Source: Gnetum montanum (Eukaryota > Streptophyta > Gnetopsida > Gnetales > Gnetaceae). Taken from it: 64,000 bases of DNA. The notes beneath the pieces were generated by a model. It was not told the origin of the DNA, did not search any database, and saw nothing but the letters and a program-made list of their open reading frames with translations. The position numbers were made by a program, and so were the translations under genes. Where the stretch lies: assembly GCA_015680685.1 (NCBI GenBank), contig MNCI01013916.1, positions 210,111-274,110 of the forward strand. Direction: 5' to 3'. Each line of letters opens with the position of its first letter. The stretch's first letter is position 1. Positions 1 to 12,879 of the stretch are shown here, piece after piece.

Positions 1-92
1 GCTGGTATTCGGGAATACACAAATGACATCCTCCAAAAGGCCCANTGGGCTGGTATTCGGGAATACACAAATGACATCCTCCAAAAGGCCCA
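1..92. repeat. 44-bp direct duplication flanking a single N
   Basis: Bases 1-44 recur at 49-92 with the same sequence, separated by a single N at 45 and TGG. An exact repeat at a one-base gap is typical of two contig ends that overlap but were joined without merging. The alternative is a true tandem duplication in the coiled-coil ORF that follows. The reading frame differs between the copies because the offset is 48 bases including an N of unknown true length. Confidence 0.85.
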
Positions 93-1800
93 ACATGCTT
101 CTTATGCTGAGTTATTAAAGGCGCCAACTCCAATAAAGAGCATTGGCGAAGAGCTGGGACCAGATGAAGAAAAAGAACAAATGACTGGACCACCTACAAC
201 TCAACATGTAGGACACAGTTAACCTCCAGCCATAGGTCCCAGCCAACAACAAGAAGTAGGACCCAGCATAGGCTAGGATCAGCCACCACCACCACAAGAC
301 TACATACCGTCGATGAGCCATCTTAGGGCCATCACTAAGACGGTTAGTTGGAGAAGTCATGATGACGCAAACCTCTTCCATGTCATCTATGATGCCAACC
401 AGCCTACTATTTCATTAGATCACACAAGGGGTGAATTATCCATTCAAACAGGAGGAGGGGAAAGTAGATGGTCACAACAGATCTTTGGAAATACAACATC
501 TTTTCAAGTGCAGTTAGAGACTAGTGAAGGGGCCACTGTGGTGGTCATGCTACACCAGGATGTCGCGAAAGCTGCTAAACTAGTCACTGATCATATCAAA
601 GAATCTTTCAATGTACCTATTATGCCACTGGCAGATCTTTCAGGAGCACGAGATGCTCAAACTATTGCTAGAACCTCAATCACTCCTGCGGAACATGCGG
701 ATGCACTAGACAGATTGCTTCAAACAGAACAAGTTTTGACGTCTCTGTTTGACATCCCCCAGGATGTAACAGCAATTCAATCAGATCTCATTTCCACAAA
801 GGGGAAGCTGGTCATATCCGAAGTAAGGGCAGAGCATGCTAAAGCTGAAGTGCAGAAACTACAAGAGTAGCTCGTAGCCTTACAAGCAGCATAGCGGGAT
901 CCTTTGCAATTTGTTCCCGCAGACCAGTTGGAAAATTTTAGAATCGAGCAATTAACAAAGCTAATTACAGAAAATAAGAAGGTGGCAGAAGAAAAGGAGA
1001 TGACCACTTGGGATGCCTTTGCAGCACAAGTGCAAACTCATGTGCATCTTAAGGCACTCAAAGCCTTAGAAGAAGAGAACAAGTAGTTGGTTGCAGATAA
1101 TCTTCAGTTGACTTCTATGGAGAAACAAAAGAATGTTCTTGATGAACACTTTCATTAGTTACGAGAACAGTTCATTCGGGTCAATCGAGATGTAAGCCGT
1201 TTAGCTAGAGAAAATCAAACCCTCTCAATGAAGGGGATACGCATTGTTCATCAAAAATTAGCCATTGAGATAAGCGCGTGGCAGAATGAGGCTAAACGAC
1301 ACGAGAAGGTGAAGGAGCATTTCCGTGATCAGGTGGGGATGTACAAACAAATCCTAGAGAAGGAGATTCATATGGTCAAGGCTCAAATCAACAACATCAG
1401 TGCTCAACACACTGATTGGAGGGCCATATTGGACACTTACGCCTTCATCCACCAAGCGGAAATTAAGAACCAAGACCTACAGATCCAAGACTTGACTGAA
1501 TACATGGAGTTGGCAAACCTTAGATATGCCAACCTGGCCACGTTAATAGCAGGATGCCCGAGGTTAGAGCTCGAGTAGTAGGTAGCTTCCACCCACATCA
1601 AATATGAAGTAGAATTTGTAGAGCTCAAGAAGTTGGCTGAGAAACTAGATGTCGCAAATTCTGAACTTGCGGTGGTAAAAGAAAGTTACCAAGGACAGAA
1701 AGATGTTGCAATCGACTTGGCTTGACAGCTAACAGAGCTTCATGAATACAAAGACAAAGCCAGAGCCTATGAAGAGGAATGACGGTTGTTCGCGGCATGG
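1..1800 (+). pseudogene. Decayed long coiled-coil ORF, unknown family
   Basis: One plus-strand frame can be followed for most of this interval: open segments at 313-870, 904-1086 and 1228-1578 all lie in the same frame, separated by in-frame stops that are nearly all TAG. The N-terminal third is Pro/Gln-rich. From about 700 onward the protein is rich in Glu, Lys, Gln and Leu with heptad-like spacing, which suggests long coiled coils. I recognise no catalytic domain. It abuts, head to head, the minus-strand gypsy element that ends near 1800. It may be an accessory ORF of another retroelement or a fragment of a host gene; I cannot decide. The absence of intron-like breaks and the amber-type decay resemble the neighbouring transposons. 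Confidence 0.5.
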
Positions 1801-4034
1801 TATGTCTAGCCCACTATTTTTCATGGCATTCTCGAGTTATCTCCTTGCGTAGGCCATCCCAATCTAGAATGCATATCTAATTATCCGAAAACCAAAGTAG
1901 TCCATCCCTCATTTTGAACTATGGTGCTTGCCCAGTTTCTATCAGCTTCATTAAATCAATGATGTGAGGATCTCTTTTTAAACCATCTTGAATTCTAGCC
2001 AACAACACTTCATCACATTGAACATGTGAAGTTTGTGGCCTAGTGATAGAAAAGAGCTAGGAGGCAGGTTGAGGACGGTGACTCAATGCATCTACCATCA
2101 TGTTCTCCTTTCTAGGATGGTAAGTCAATTGCAAATCAAATTCTGACAACATGGCCAACCATCGAGCCTGTTTGGGCCTTAGCTTAATTTGATTCATCAA
2201 GTAGCTAGTGGTTAGATTATCTGTCTTTACAAGGACACGACTTCCCAGCAAGTTGTGTCTCCATGCTCTTAAGCAATGGACAATAGCGAATGTTTCTTTC
2301 TCATGGACTGGGCACCTCTTCTCTACTTGATTCAGCTTTTGTCTCTCATAAGCGATAGGATGACCTTATTGTAGCAAGACATCCCCAATTGCATTCTCAT
2401 TGGCATCCCTATGAACCTCAAAAGGTTTCAAGAAATTGGGCAATGCCAACACTAGATGGGAGGTTGAAGCCTCTTTGATCCTCTTGAAGGCTTGCTAATA
2501 ATTTGAATCCCACTACCATGAAACTTCTTTCTTTTGCAAATTGGTCAAAGGAGCAATGATTCCTAAGAAATTTTTGATGAATTTTTGATAGAAGCTAGCT
2601 AACCCCATGAATTGTCTGACCTCATGCACATTAGTGGGAGCAGGCCATTGGTGCACAACCTTGACCTTCTTCAAATTTGGCTTTACCTGCCCATACCCCA
2701 CAAGATGTCCCAAAAATTTTAGCTCTGAGTAGCAGAATTCACATTTTTTTCTTAATGTACAGCTGATTTTCCCATAGCTTCTTAAGGACCATCTGCAAGT
2801 GGAGGGCATGTTACTCCATTGTCTAGCTATATATCAAGATGTCATCAAGATAGACAATCAAAAATTTGTCTAGGAAGGGTCAAAAAATCTCGTTCATCAA
2901 GGTACAAAATGTAGCTGGTGCATTGTAAAGCCTGAAGGGCATTACGGTCCATTCATATGATCCATACCAAGTTACGCATGCAGTTTTTTCTTTGTCCCCT
3001 TCTGTAATGCGAACCTGGTAGTACCCTTGTCTGAGATCTAGCCAGGTGAAATACCAAGCCCCTACCAATTAATCCAACAAGTTAGAAATGAGCGGTACTG
3101 GGTACTTGTTCTTAATAGTGTGTTTATTCAGCAGTTTGTAATCGTAACAGAGTTGTAGCATTCCGTCCTCCTTAGTGACAAATAGCACTAGTGCCCCATA
3201 AGGGGATTTTGAGGGATCAATGTATCTCTTGGACATTAAACCTTCAAGCTACTTTTTCAATTCCCCCAATTCTGGCCCTGTTAAGTGGTATGGCCTTTGG
3301 ATAGGAGGATCAGTACCGGGCTGCAATTCGATTTTATGATTCATGGCTCTTCGAGGTGGCAAACTACTAAGTAGTTTAGGTAGCATCACATCTTTAAACT
3401 TGTCTAGCACCCGTGCTATGCATGGGTCAACATTAGTTTGGGATCCACAAGCCTCAGAAGGATCACCGGTTTGCATAGCTAGCAAAAATTTTCTGGTAGG
3501 ATCCTTGGCCAAGCATTTCATCACCATTGGTGACACAATCTAGGGGCTAGAGCCCTCATCCTTTCTCATTTGGCGTCCATGAGTTTAAACTAGGCATGGG
3601 GAGCTTTCATGCAAAATAAAAATCAGGTCCAAATGTGGAGCCATGAAAACTTTGGCCTTGCATAAAAATTATTACCCCAAAATGACCTGAAAGGAGTCCA
3701 TATCTAGAATTGAAAAATCTAGAACTCATTGTCATGAGCCCACTTGAAAGGGGACACTACGACATACCCCGATGCACCGAAGGGGCTTGAACTTGGCCAG
3801 CTTGTAGGAGGCTTGGACGGGTTCCATCTTTAGCTACAAGTCTTTCACCATGGCTGGAACCATGTAATTGTGATTGGCCCCATTATCAATGAGGGCACTT
3901 ATCTGACTTGAGCTCACAGTTATTGGGGCCAATTGAACCTGATGTAAATTATCAAGATTCGTACTCTAGGAGTTTCCTGCTCCTGACCTCTGTATAACCA
4001 TGTCTAACAATTCCATCATAACCGCTAGCCTTCG
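1800..4034 (-). pseudogene. pol: Protease-RT-RNase H of chromovirus-like element
   Basis: The aspartic protease active site reads D-N-G-A at 3876-3887. RT follows: the F-T-W-L-D-L block near 3030, M-P-F near 2950, and the intact catalytic Y-L-D-D at 2841-2852. The primer-grip and connection region lies at 2513-2809. RNase H is represented by its C-terminal part at 2057-2251, ending in the D-A-L-S motif. Traces of the RNase H-integrase linker continue to about 1800 and the integrase is missing. Frames change between 2880 and 2809 and several TAG/TGA stops interrupt it. A functional copy would copy RNA into DNA in the cytoplasmic particle. Confidence 0.85.
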
Positions 4035-5439
4035 CTATTCCCTTAATGTGTTTCCATTAGTACTCTGAAGGCATGGGTCAGGGTGATAATCAAGTGTTAT
4101 CAATTGTTTCCCTGGAGCTAGCCCTTGCCTATTCTCAGTCCTTCCTAAACTCAGGGGACAATTTCTTGCCAAGTGATTTCCTTGACACAAGAAGCATTGA
4201 ATTGGCCCTTTAAAGGCACCTCCCATAAACTAGTTCTTCTTGGCCTCAGGTTGCCACTTGCTCCTTGTATCCTTACATTTTTTTTTGAGAACCTCAGTTC
4301 CCTGGAGGACCATCCATCGGACGACTACCTTGCTGAACTGATTTGAAAGTATTTCCACCTTTGATCGAACTTGTATCTGTTCTCTAAGAGTGGGAGGGCA
4401 TGACATGCTTTCCCTTCCCAAGCTTGCCCTTATATGGCTTCGTTGCCTTAAAGTCCAGAAAAGTCCCAGCAGCCACAATAGCCTCTGTGAGGGAGTCAAT
4501 GCCTCCTCAACGCAACTCCATCTACGCCCATGGTTGTAGCCCATTTACGAACTTGAAAAAATTATCCCGATCTTCCATATCGGGAATCAGCAACATGAGT
4601 TCTTAGAAGCTATTGATATAATCTTCCAGCTTCCCTGAATGTTTTAGGGTCTCTAGCTTGGTTCTAGCGACCCATTCAGAGTTCCCAAGATGGAACTATT
4701 TGATCAATGTTGTCTTAAAGTTGTCCCATGTCTCAATCTTTTCTGTCATAGTGCCCTTTTCTTGGGCACGAAGGAGACTAAGCCACCATAGCTTAGCACT
4801 TCCTATGAGAAATTGTGATGCTATGGAGACCTTTTGGGTTGCAGGAACATCCCCAGTATTCAGGTACATCTCTGCATCATGGAGGAAGGCATCAATTTTT
4901 GCATCATTCCTCTCACCATCATAAGAACTTGGTTCTCTAGCTTTGATACGAGCTATTGCTATTGGCTCATCTGCCAAGCGTCCTGCTAAGGAGGATTTCA
5001 AAATGGCATTTTCAATTTTCAAATAAGATAGTTCTTGATTTACCCCCACTAGGGCATCCTCCAGAACTTTCACCTGACCAACTAGGTCCTCAACCAAGGA
5101 TGATTTTGTTTGTGCCTCTTCCAAGGATCCGAATAGATCCTTGTAGAGGTTGATCATGCGATCCAAACGACCTTCCAAGATCGAAACCTTAGCCTCTACC
5201 ACTTTCACCTTGTCCTTGGAACGAAGATCCATCTTTTCTTGCGGCAAATCAACATCTTTAAGGATGTGATGGATCGCATCCGCATTTTTTGGACCAGGAT
5301 AGGCTAAGCCCTCGTCAATTACCTTGACATGATCCCATAACGTTTGAAACTTAGTCTCATCCTGACCAGGTTCTATCTCGGCCTCAATTTCTGGAATTGC
5401 TTGAACATCAGCCATGTCACTCGGTCCACCAGGCTCCAT
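4035..5439 (-). pseudogene. gag: Gag of chromovirus-like Ty3/gypsy element
   Basis: The longest open segment is 4696-5439 (247 codons). Its first 150 residues are acidic and coiled-coil-like. They are followed by a retrotransposon Gag core with a Y-D-G-E motif, a F-L-x-x-A-E-x-Y helix and a L-W-W turn. After a frameshift near 4600, further fragments lead to a CCHC zinc knuckle at about 4160-4200 (C-x2-C-x4-H-x4-C, all four ligands present). Gag forms the cytoplasmic virus-like particle and the knuckle binds the RNA genome. The start at 5439 is the first Met after the leader and lies about 140 bp from the primer-binding site, a normal distance. Confidence 0.85.
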
Positions 5440-5578
5440 GTTTCCTAAGAGAGAGCTTTAGCACAAGGCCACCCTCAAAGGAAGAGTGGCTAGCAGAAGT
5501 TGAAAATGGAAACCTCACAAACCACAAACCCTTTCACCCACTTAGCGAGAAAGTTTTACTGATAATTGAAACTGTGAA

Positions 5579-5590
5579 GCTCTGATACCA
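5579..5590 (-). promoter_or_regulatory. Primer-binding site, initiator tRNA-Met type
   Basis: On the minus strand this reads TGGTATCAGAGC, the standard plant retrotransposon site that pairs with the 3' end of initiator tRNA-Met and primes minus-strand DNA synthesis. It sits two bases inside the LTR edge (minus-strand TGTTACA ends at 5593), which fixes both element orientation and LTR boundary. Confidence 0.93.
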
Positions 5591-5592
5591 TC

Positions 5593-6500
5593 TGTAACAA
5601 CATTGTCCCTGGATACGTTGTTTGGCACCCCAAGAGTTTCCCAAGCAGATTCTGAATCAAGACGAAACTCAAGAAGAATACGCCTTAGCAATCAACAATC
5701 CTGAAACACATGCCAACAAACAATGTGTTAGTGTTAGCATGTCTCCTGAGCGGTGTTTCATATTCAATATTTGCAATAAACTAACAAACTAGATAGCACT
5801 CCTTTGCTCCACTCACGTGGACACCACGAGGACTACCAGCTAAACCCTTCAGATTCATCACCGCATGCTAGTAGTTGGTGTCCCGCTCCAAGGAGCGCAT
5901 GCAACATCTCATAGCACGTCCCATGACACATCCAGTAAAAACACCCCAACGCAGAGTTGAACTACGCAACCCTCCTAGGCAAGGTCCTACCGAGTGGGGT
6001 AATGAGATAGGTCGTAGCCTCCTCTTACTAATGCATGGAACTGCCATGCCAGTATGATTCCGAAGAGACAAGGAGCGGAGGACCCCTTGTGCCCCCACAG
6101 CCCCCAAACCATAGGGGAACTGTGGGGAGGTAGCAGGCCACCACTCTCTCACACTTTGCATGTATTTACGAGCTATCAGGACCACTTTATCCTAGCAACG
6201 TCCATGAAACCAAGTACTGCGTTTGGAATTTCGGATTTTGGAAGCATACGAAGACAAGCATGAATTATAATCGAATAAATCGTTCGAGCAGCGTCTAGCA
6301 ACCAACCAGAAAACCATGCAGCAGCGCGCAGTGGAGCAGCAGACCTGTTTTCCCCTGGACGCCGAACAACCCTCAATCATAAACTGCAAGATTCCAAAAT
6401 TTCCAAACAGGAGTAGTAACGTCTCATGGAATGCAATCAATCTTTTTGGCTCAAATTGATTCCTCTTCACCGAGGGAACAGCCATCAAATGCGTGATTCT
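5593..6500 (-). mobile_element. 5' LTR of the chromovirus-like element (outer end unresolved)
   Basis: The inner edge is clear: plus-strand TGTAACAACA begins at 5593, directly outside the primer-binding site. The outer edge is not. With no second LTR in the window to align, and no convincing matching terminal sequence found out to about 7.3 kb, the end at 6500 is only a guess. It includes GC-rich blocks (5860-6130) unlike the nearby decayed DNA. Confidence 0.5.
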
Positions 6501-7346
6501 GTCAGTCACGATGACGTGACACGCCACGAATCATCTCTATCACATTCAAACTCATAGCCAATCGCCATTGCCGTCGCAAACAAGATTTAGACATGAATGA
6601 CAGGATCATGCCTGTATATTATCCTGAATTGTATTTACAATTTGATCAATGAATGAAACTATGCATGACTCTACATCCCATCCTGCACTGCTCACTCGTC
6701 ACACAAACCGTCGTATTCATCCACACCACCAAAATCATGCTGATTAATATCGTCCCCGGTCTATCCAATTTTCTGCGGAAATTCCATCAAACAAGACAAC
6801 TGGTCTTGTATTGTTTATGCTGTAACCCTAATAAAAAATGATGAAGATTCTTATCTTCTTATTCCCTTTGCCGATCCGCTATTATATTCCCGTTGGCTAC
6901 GTCATTAGTCATTGTGGAGTTATTTATTATGTATTTGCGAACGTCTGTTTATACATGTAATGTAACGAAGTTAATAAATTTGGTTGGAACTTCGCTTGGC
7001 GATATTTTTGTTATTGTCATTGTGCTTGAGCCACGTGGGCCTCTGCGTGATGAGCGTCGTAAATGCAGATGATGCAGCTATGACAAGCAGCAGCCCACGC
7101 AGATGGCCACTGATTGAAGAAATTCCAACCAAAGCCAAAACAATATACGATCCTTAGGATGTCTAATCTGGGTGGGATTTTGGTGGGAGTGTTTTGTGTT
7201 GTTGCTGTGAGAGCTAATGAACCAAGGTAAGGCAATGAACAACGAACTGCAACCAGAATAAATTCAGTGAACATACGGAAACAAAACATCACAAGGGAAA
7301 ACACACGGCATGTTCCTCGTGGAGGATCGAGCATATAGTTCCTCTT
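5800..7346. other. CpG-retaining segment without recognisable gene
   Basis: Compared with the flanks, this stretch keeps many CpG dinucleotides (for example around 5870-6030, 6290-6370, 6480-6560 and 6860-7060). It contains only short unconvincing ORFs. It begins inside the presumed LTR and stops at the AT-rich tandem duplication at 7349. It may combine a younger LTR with a fragment of unmethylated, gene-proximal DNA. No start, splice or protein motif supports a gene. Confidence 0.45.
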
Positions 7347-7348
7347 AG

Positions 7349-7762
7349 CCTAATCATGTAATAAATATGGTTACTCAGCTTGATTTTTAAGTGGTGTCTA
7401 CATGTCCTAGATAGAGATCCAAGGGTGTTGTCCAAATGGAAAGCTTAGTTATATGTTAATTAATTTTCCGAAAATACAAGTATTAATATACTATCATTCA
7501 AACGCACAAACTATTATATATAATAAGCCACCACATCCATGATGTGAGCCTAATCATGTAATAAATATGGTTACTCAGCTTGATTTTTAAGTGATGTCTA
7601 CATGTCCTAGATAGAGATCCAAGGGTGTTGTCCAAATCGAAAGCTCAATTATATGTTAATTAATTTTCCGAAAATACAAGTATTAATATACTAGTCCTTT
7701 TTAGGTATCATTCAAATGCACAAACTATTATATATAATAAGCCACCACATCCATGATGTGAG
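7349..7762. repeat. Tandem duplication, about 200-bp unit
   Basis: Copy 1 is 7349-7548 and copy 2 is 7549-7762. They differ by a few substitutions and by a roughly 14-bp insertion in copy 2 near 7695. Both copies start with CCTAATCATG and end with ATGATGTGAG. They are AT-rich and non-coding. The low divergence makes this one of the more recent rearrangements in the left part of the window. Confidence 0.92.
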
Positions 7763-9980
7763 ATGCATTTTCATGGAAATCCTAAAAATAATAAGGCATA
7801 ATTAAAAATTACATAAATACCATTTCTAATTTTTTTAAAATAAAGAATGGCGATCTCTATGTTAGCACCATAGCTTGTTCTTTACCAATAACTAAAACTG
7901 AAATTTTTACTTACCTCTACTAAGATCTTTTGGATCTATTGGACTAGTTTCAAAATTCCTTTTGTAGAATTTGTTTTTTCTTATTATAACTCAGTAATGC
8001 TAAGAAAAATCAAACCTATGATCTAAGGTTACCAAGCTAAAATCCTTACCGCTAGGCTAATAATATGGAAGAGGTTTACATAAATAGAAATGTTGCTATG
8101 GAAATATAAATAACATTGTACATGCCAAAAGAAGATGAGTTGAGATAAGCCCTTTTTATGGACTCCAACCTTGGAATCAATGATGATGTTTATGCCTGAT
8201 TAGTATTGGTGTCTTTGAAGGTGGAGCTATTGTAGCAAAAATTCTTTTGATGAGGATTGATCTAAAGATGGAAAATAGTAATGTCTCTCAAACTGTAAAG
8301 ATTATGAAAGATTCTAGAGCTTTTGATTTTGTTTTACTTGATGGTTTATTTGAATTCCTTGATGATGAACCATTAATAAGATTAGTTGTGTCGACACATG
8401 CCTATCAACGCAACCCTGTTGATGTATCATTGTTGATTCATGCTAGGATGCGTTCATATAAGTATGTCAATGTTGACACAGTTATTACAATATAAATACA
8501 TAAACATCTCATATTTATGGCAACTTTCAGTCATAGTCTTAGCTGAACTCTTATAGTTTCTTCATTTAAGAGTTGGAATATTTTCCCTATGAGTGCTTGC
8601 AACATGGATATATGAGATTATATGGAATTTTATTCAAGCATTCATATACCTGGACACACTAGCATGATCGACAATAAAATTGATATTTTCTACATCCATT
8701 GCAACACTTAGACTAGTTTACTATTACTTTTTAGTACTTTACTTTACATGTAATTTACATTTATATTCTTAAATAGTTAATGAAGTTATCTATAAGCACA
8801 TGAGTATGACCATTTCAAGCCTAACGTGGTAATGCTTGGTAATCCTAATAGTGGATACTTAGTATGCCGAGTAGTGTACACTTGGTAATCCAATAGTCCT
8901 AAAACTAGTTCGGGATATGTATGGTAAATGGGAATGGATATTTCATGTAGGATAGTTAATTAAGTTCATTATTCAATTTTTATTTTATCATTAAGCAATT
9001 AGAGAAACCTTATAATAAAATAAATATAAAAATAAATATCATATGCCTCAACCACACTTAACTATATGCATAGTTTAACACAAGTGTGAATTAGGAAGAC
9101 AATGACTTGCAACTACACAATTCACTATTTAGAAATATTGGTAACTTAGGTAACTAAGTTTATGGAATTCGATTAAATCACTAGTGAACACTTGTGATTC
9201 ATATGGTTGGACATAGGGAAACCCCAATGCTTATCATTGGCACTATTATCAGAGACTTAGTTTAGCTATGTATGCTGAATATTATCAACTAGTAAATTTA
9301 TACAAATTCATTGTAAGGAATATATAATGACTTATCTTTTGTACAAAATATTATGAATAATAAATTTATGTTAATGCATACTTCCTACACATTACTAAGG
9401 TGGCTACTTCTTATAGGAATGAATCTCCACCACCTTGTGTCGATGAATCCAATCAACAACAATATAAGACTCAAAGGACTACTGGTGAGAAGCCTTAGTA
9501 GCTATGAGAAGTTTATACACATTTGGATTCTTATAATCTGAACTTTAACCTCATTATCCATCAAGATGAATAGTTACATTGGAGGGATATGGAGGATAAC
9601 ATCATATTACCTCCCAATTAGTTTGTTCTTGTCATGCTTATGGCCAATCTCATAAGGTTGGGAATTGAATTAGCAAACCTATAGCATGAGATAACTAACC
9701 ATAGTTTTAAGCAATATCAGCCCTCTAAAACACAACTTAAAAAGGATTAGCACATGAAGGCACATCATGAAGTCTTCAAGGGCAAAATATTCTAGACTCC
9801 ATTGTTTCTACAATGGTAGAAAAGGGCCTTCATTTCTTCCCTAGGTTGTCTTAGTACATAGATTCTCCTTCTTTTGTTAAGGAGGACATCCTTCATCAAC
9901 AGTTGTAGTTAACCTTGAAGAACTTTGGTGAGGAGAGAATGTAGTCCAAGGTCTAGAGAACATCAAAGGATAGATCTCCT
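7763..9980. other. AT-rich DNA, no recognisable gene
   Basis: I see no conserved protein, RNA gene or LTR boundary here. An 82-codon plus-strand ORF at 8247-8495 has no recognisable motif, and its codons do not look selected. From about 9550 the sequence shades into the decayed plus-strand gypsy gag region. Confidence 0.5.
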
Positions 9981-9989
9981 AGTCATTTG

Positions 9990-12700
9990 TCCAAAGACAA
10001 GGAGAAAGATAAGGAGAAGAATAATGACAAGAAGAAAGACTAGATAAAATACCATATGAGAAGAACTAGTTAGTATTGTTCTCCTTGTCCTCCACCTTTG
10101 GCACCCTTCTCATCCTCAAATTCTGACAGGAGGAGCTATAGTTAAGGTAGAATAAGGAGTGATTGGGATAGAGATAGAGATGATAGTAAATTCCATGGGG
10201 ATGATAGGAACCTAAAGCATAGACAACCATAACAGGAAGAGGAGCATGACCAAAAAAGGAGGCACAACAAGATTCATCATAGGAGGCATGGCCATGATAG
10301 TGAAAATGATGAGACATTGTTGGCTATCAAAAAGATGCTAAATGTTTCAGAAGCACATAGAATCCCCACTAGGCATGAAAGATATAGCAGGATCAAAAGG
10401 TTTGGATATGAACAATATACCAAACTTGGAGGATATACTGCAAATCCACAGCATTTTTTACAAGCTTTCCATGATTCCTGTGCCCTACAGCACATTGAGG
10501 ATGAATGACAAAAGTTAAAATTATTACCAATGATACTCATGAAGAAGTAGAAACCTAGTACTAGTCCCTAGAACCAAAATCTATTTGTAGGTGTAGTACA
10601 ATGCTAGAGTTGTTTATTAATAAGTACAAGACATACTCTTGAGCATCAAACTTGATGAAACAAATCCAAGGGTGAAAACAAGATAATAATGAATTCTTAG
10701 ATGCAAACATGAGTAGGTATTAATCTCTCTTGCACCAATGCCCATACCATTTCTTTTCTAAACTAGAGTAGATTCGCCACATTATAGATGGGATCTAAAA
10801 CAAAACTAGAGAAACTCTTGGGATCTATGCCCAAGGGAGACTTTCAAAGATGAGAGCCTATCAAATCTATAGACTAATTGATCAAGTGGCTAAGGAAGAA
10901 GAAGAATTGAAAAAGAAAGAAAGTACAAAGGAGTATACATTCATAAAAGGGAGGTGTATTTCTATGATTCAAATGAGGAACCAACATTGGATGAAGTGGT
11001 GCAAAGGAAAATCTTATAGATCCAAAAATCTCTTACTAAGAGATCAGCTAAGGTGGATAAAATGTGGAACACCTTAGATGAGAATTTTTAAATAGATTTT
11101 AAAATAATAGAGAAGAAAATGGAGAAGGGTAGTAGTAAGTTATAAGGAGATAAAAAGATGTAGAAAAGGAATAGTATTAGAATAAAGGTAAGACTATTAC
11201 AATTGATGAACTTGTAGATTCTCGAATAGATGATGATGAATGTGGCATTTGCTAATAAAAACATCCCAAGGGATGTTTTCTTGTAGTATTACATCTATAA
11301 GAATATGGCTATACACATTAAACCTAATGTTAGTAAGAAAGAAATCACCTAGGTGATTACCTTATCCATAAGGCAGTTATAGGCAACAACTCCACCAAAC
11401 ATAGTATTATCCAAGTAGAGTACCACCTAAACCTCAAGAGTAGTATCAATTATGGAAAAATCCACAATCATGGGACATGCCACCACCAAGGCACCAATAT
11501 CCTTATCGACAGCCAAACCCTTATGGATATTACATCTAGTAGCCTATATCTTCTCCAAGCTTTTCAAGTCATTCTCCTTTTTCCCATCACTACTACCATC
11601 TAGAATACCATCAAGCCCCTACTCCATGAGCTGAATCTCACTCTAATTATCCACCTTCATATTCATCACCTAAATCTGCACCTTGTACACCACTCCTTTA
11701 CCACATACATCATTGATGCAAGGGGAAATCCCATCATAACCAAAACAACACAATTCCATGAAGGTAATAAATTTATAGCCTAAAGATTATCTATGTGTCT
11801 TTGAGCATAAGCCTCAAAAGAGGAAATTTTTTAGGCCACACAATCCACAAAAATCTTCATAGACATCCTTGCCTACTAACCTTGGATTAAATTCTTCCAA
11901 AAATAACCTCAAGCCTTCTTCAAACCAAATGGCCTCTAATGTACACATTGTCATGTTGATCCATGGTGTCATAGATTGGATCAAGGTTGGTCATCTTCTA
12001 AAGAAATGAATTGATCTTGGAAGTTCTCTCATGTATTTTCATATTGCAAGAAATGATCCATGCAAGGCTTTACTAGATTTAGGTTCTAGAGTGAAATTAA
12101 TTTCTTAAGAGATGTAGAAGACCTAGAACCTGCCTCAACTTAAAAAATGCAACATCAGGTCATAGCTTGCAAATTAGTCCATCACTATTCCTAGTAGAAT
12201 TGTTGGAGGACATTGTAACAACCATATGTGGATAATTTCAAAGGGTACTTTCCCATTAGCATGGGGAAGGGCTTGGCTTAGTATAATTTATTTCAAGATG
12301 GTAATAAGAGATCTTTCCTTGGAAATCTCTAAGAAAAATGAGTTTTGGAAGATCAAGAAGAAGCAAGTCATGTGCATCACATATAGTGACATATTGTGCC
12401 TCTACATGTAGAAAATATAAACCATAAAAAGCACATCTATCTAAGCATGCAATCATTATGTTGAGACACCAAGTGTTCAAAGGTACCTATATGTAGTAGT
12501 CATAAAATAAGAAGGTATCTAGTGGCTAACCACATATAATAATGCTAAATCCATCATGTGCATGGAATCAATGGAACTCTTCACAAGTACCTACATAGAT
12601 CATTTATAGAAACAAGAGTAGATCTAATACCAAGGGAAATTTGAAAATCTTAGATGATTTCAAGCAAGAGCCTCCTAAACTTAAGGTTTTATGGGTAGCA
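9990..12700 (+). pseudogene. Gag-protease region of a decayed Ty3/gypsy element
   Basis: Plus-strand coding traces include an Arg/Asp/His-rich segment (about 10,100-10,320, open to 10,508) and a Pro/Tyr-rich stretch (11,440-11,640). A protease-like site D-L-G-S occurs at 12,076-12,087, where functional proteases have D-T/S-G. The frame is broken by many TAG/TAA stops and several shifts. The RT of the same orientation begins about 0.8 kb downstream, which fits one element. The Arg/Asp-rich segment is unusual for Gag and could be a nucleic-acid-binding tail. Confidence 0.55.
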
Positions 12701-12879
12701 TTAGAATATATTTTTATTAATAATGAAAATATAGTATTAATTAATGCCAATATTTTCCAAGACTAGGAAAATATGCAAATGAAGGTGGTAAATAAATGAT
12801 CAATAGTCTTTTAATGATTGCATCATGAGCTGATAGGGATAGATCCAAGGATATGCTAGCATCAAATTTATAGAGACCT

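Larger units (their letters stand above)
1800..5593 (-). mobile_element. Chromovirus-like Ty3/gypsy element, 3'-truncated
   Basis: Reading leftward from the LTR edge at 5593, the order is primer-binding site, leader, gag with zinc knuckle, protease, reverse transcriptase and RNase H, then the start of the RNase H-integrase linker before coding similarity stops at about 1800. No integrase, chromodomain, polypurine tract or 3' LTR is present, so the element was cut by a later event at 1800, where a plus-strand coiled-coil ORF begins. The iMet primer-binding site, a D-N-G-A protease motif and the RT sequence style fit chromoviruses better than the Tat-like elements elsewhere in the window. Stops and at least two frameshifts make it inactive. 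Confidence 0.85.

Noticed and set aside
8247-8495. 82-codon ORF in AT-rich DNA
   Set aside because: No conserved motif and no neighbouring exon or promoter; length is possible by chance.
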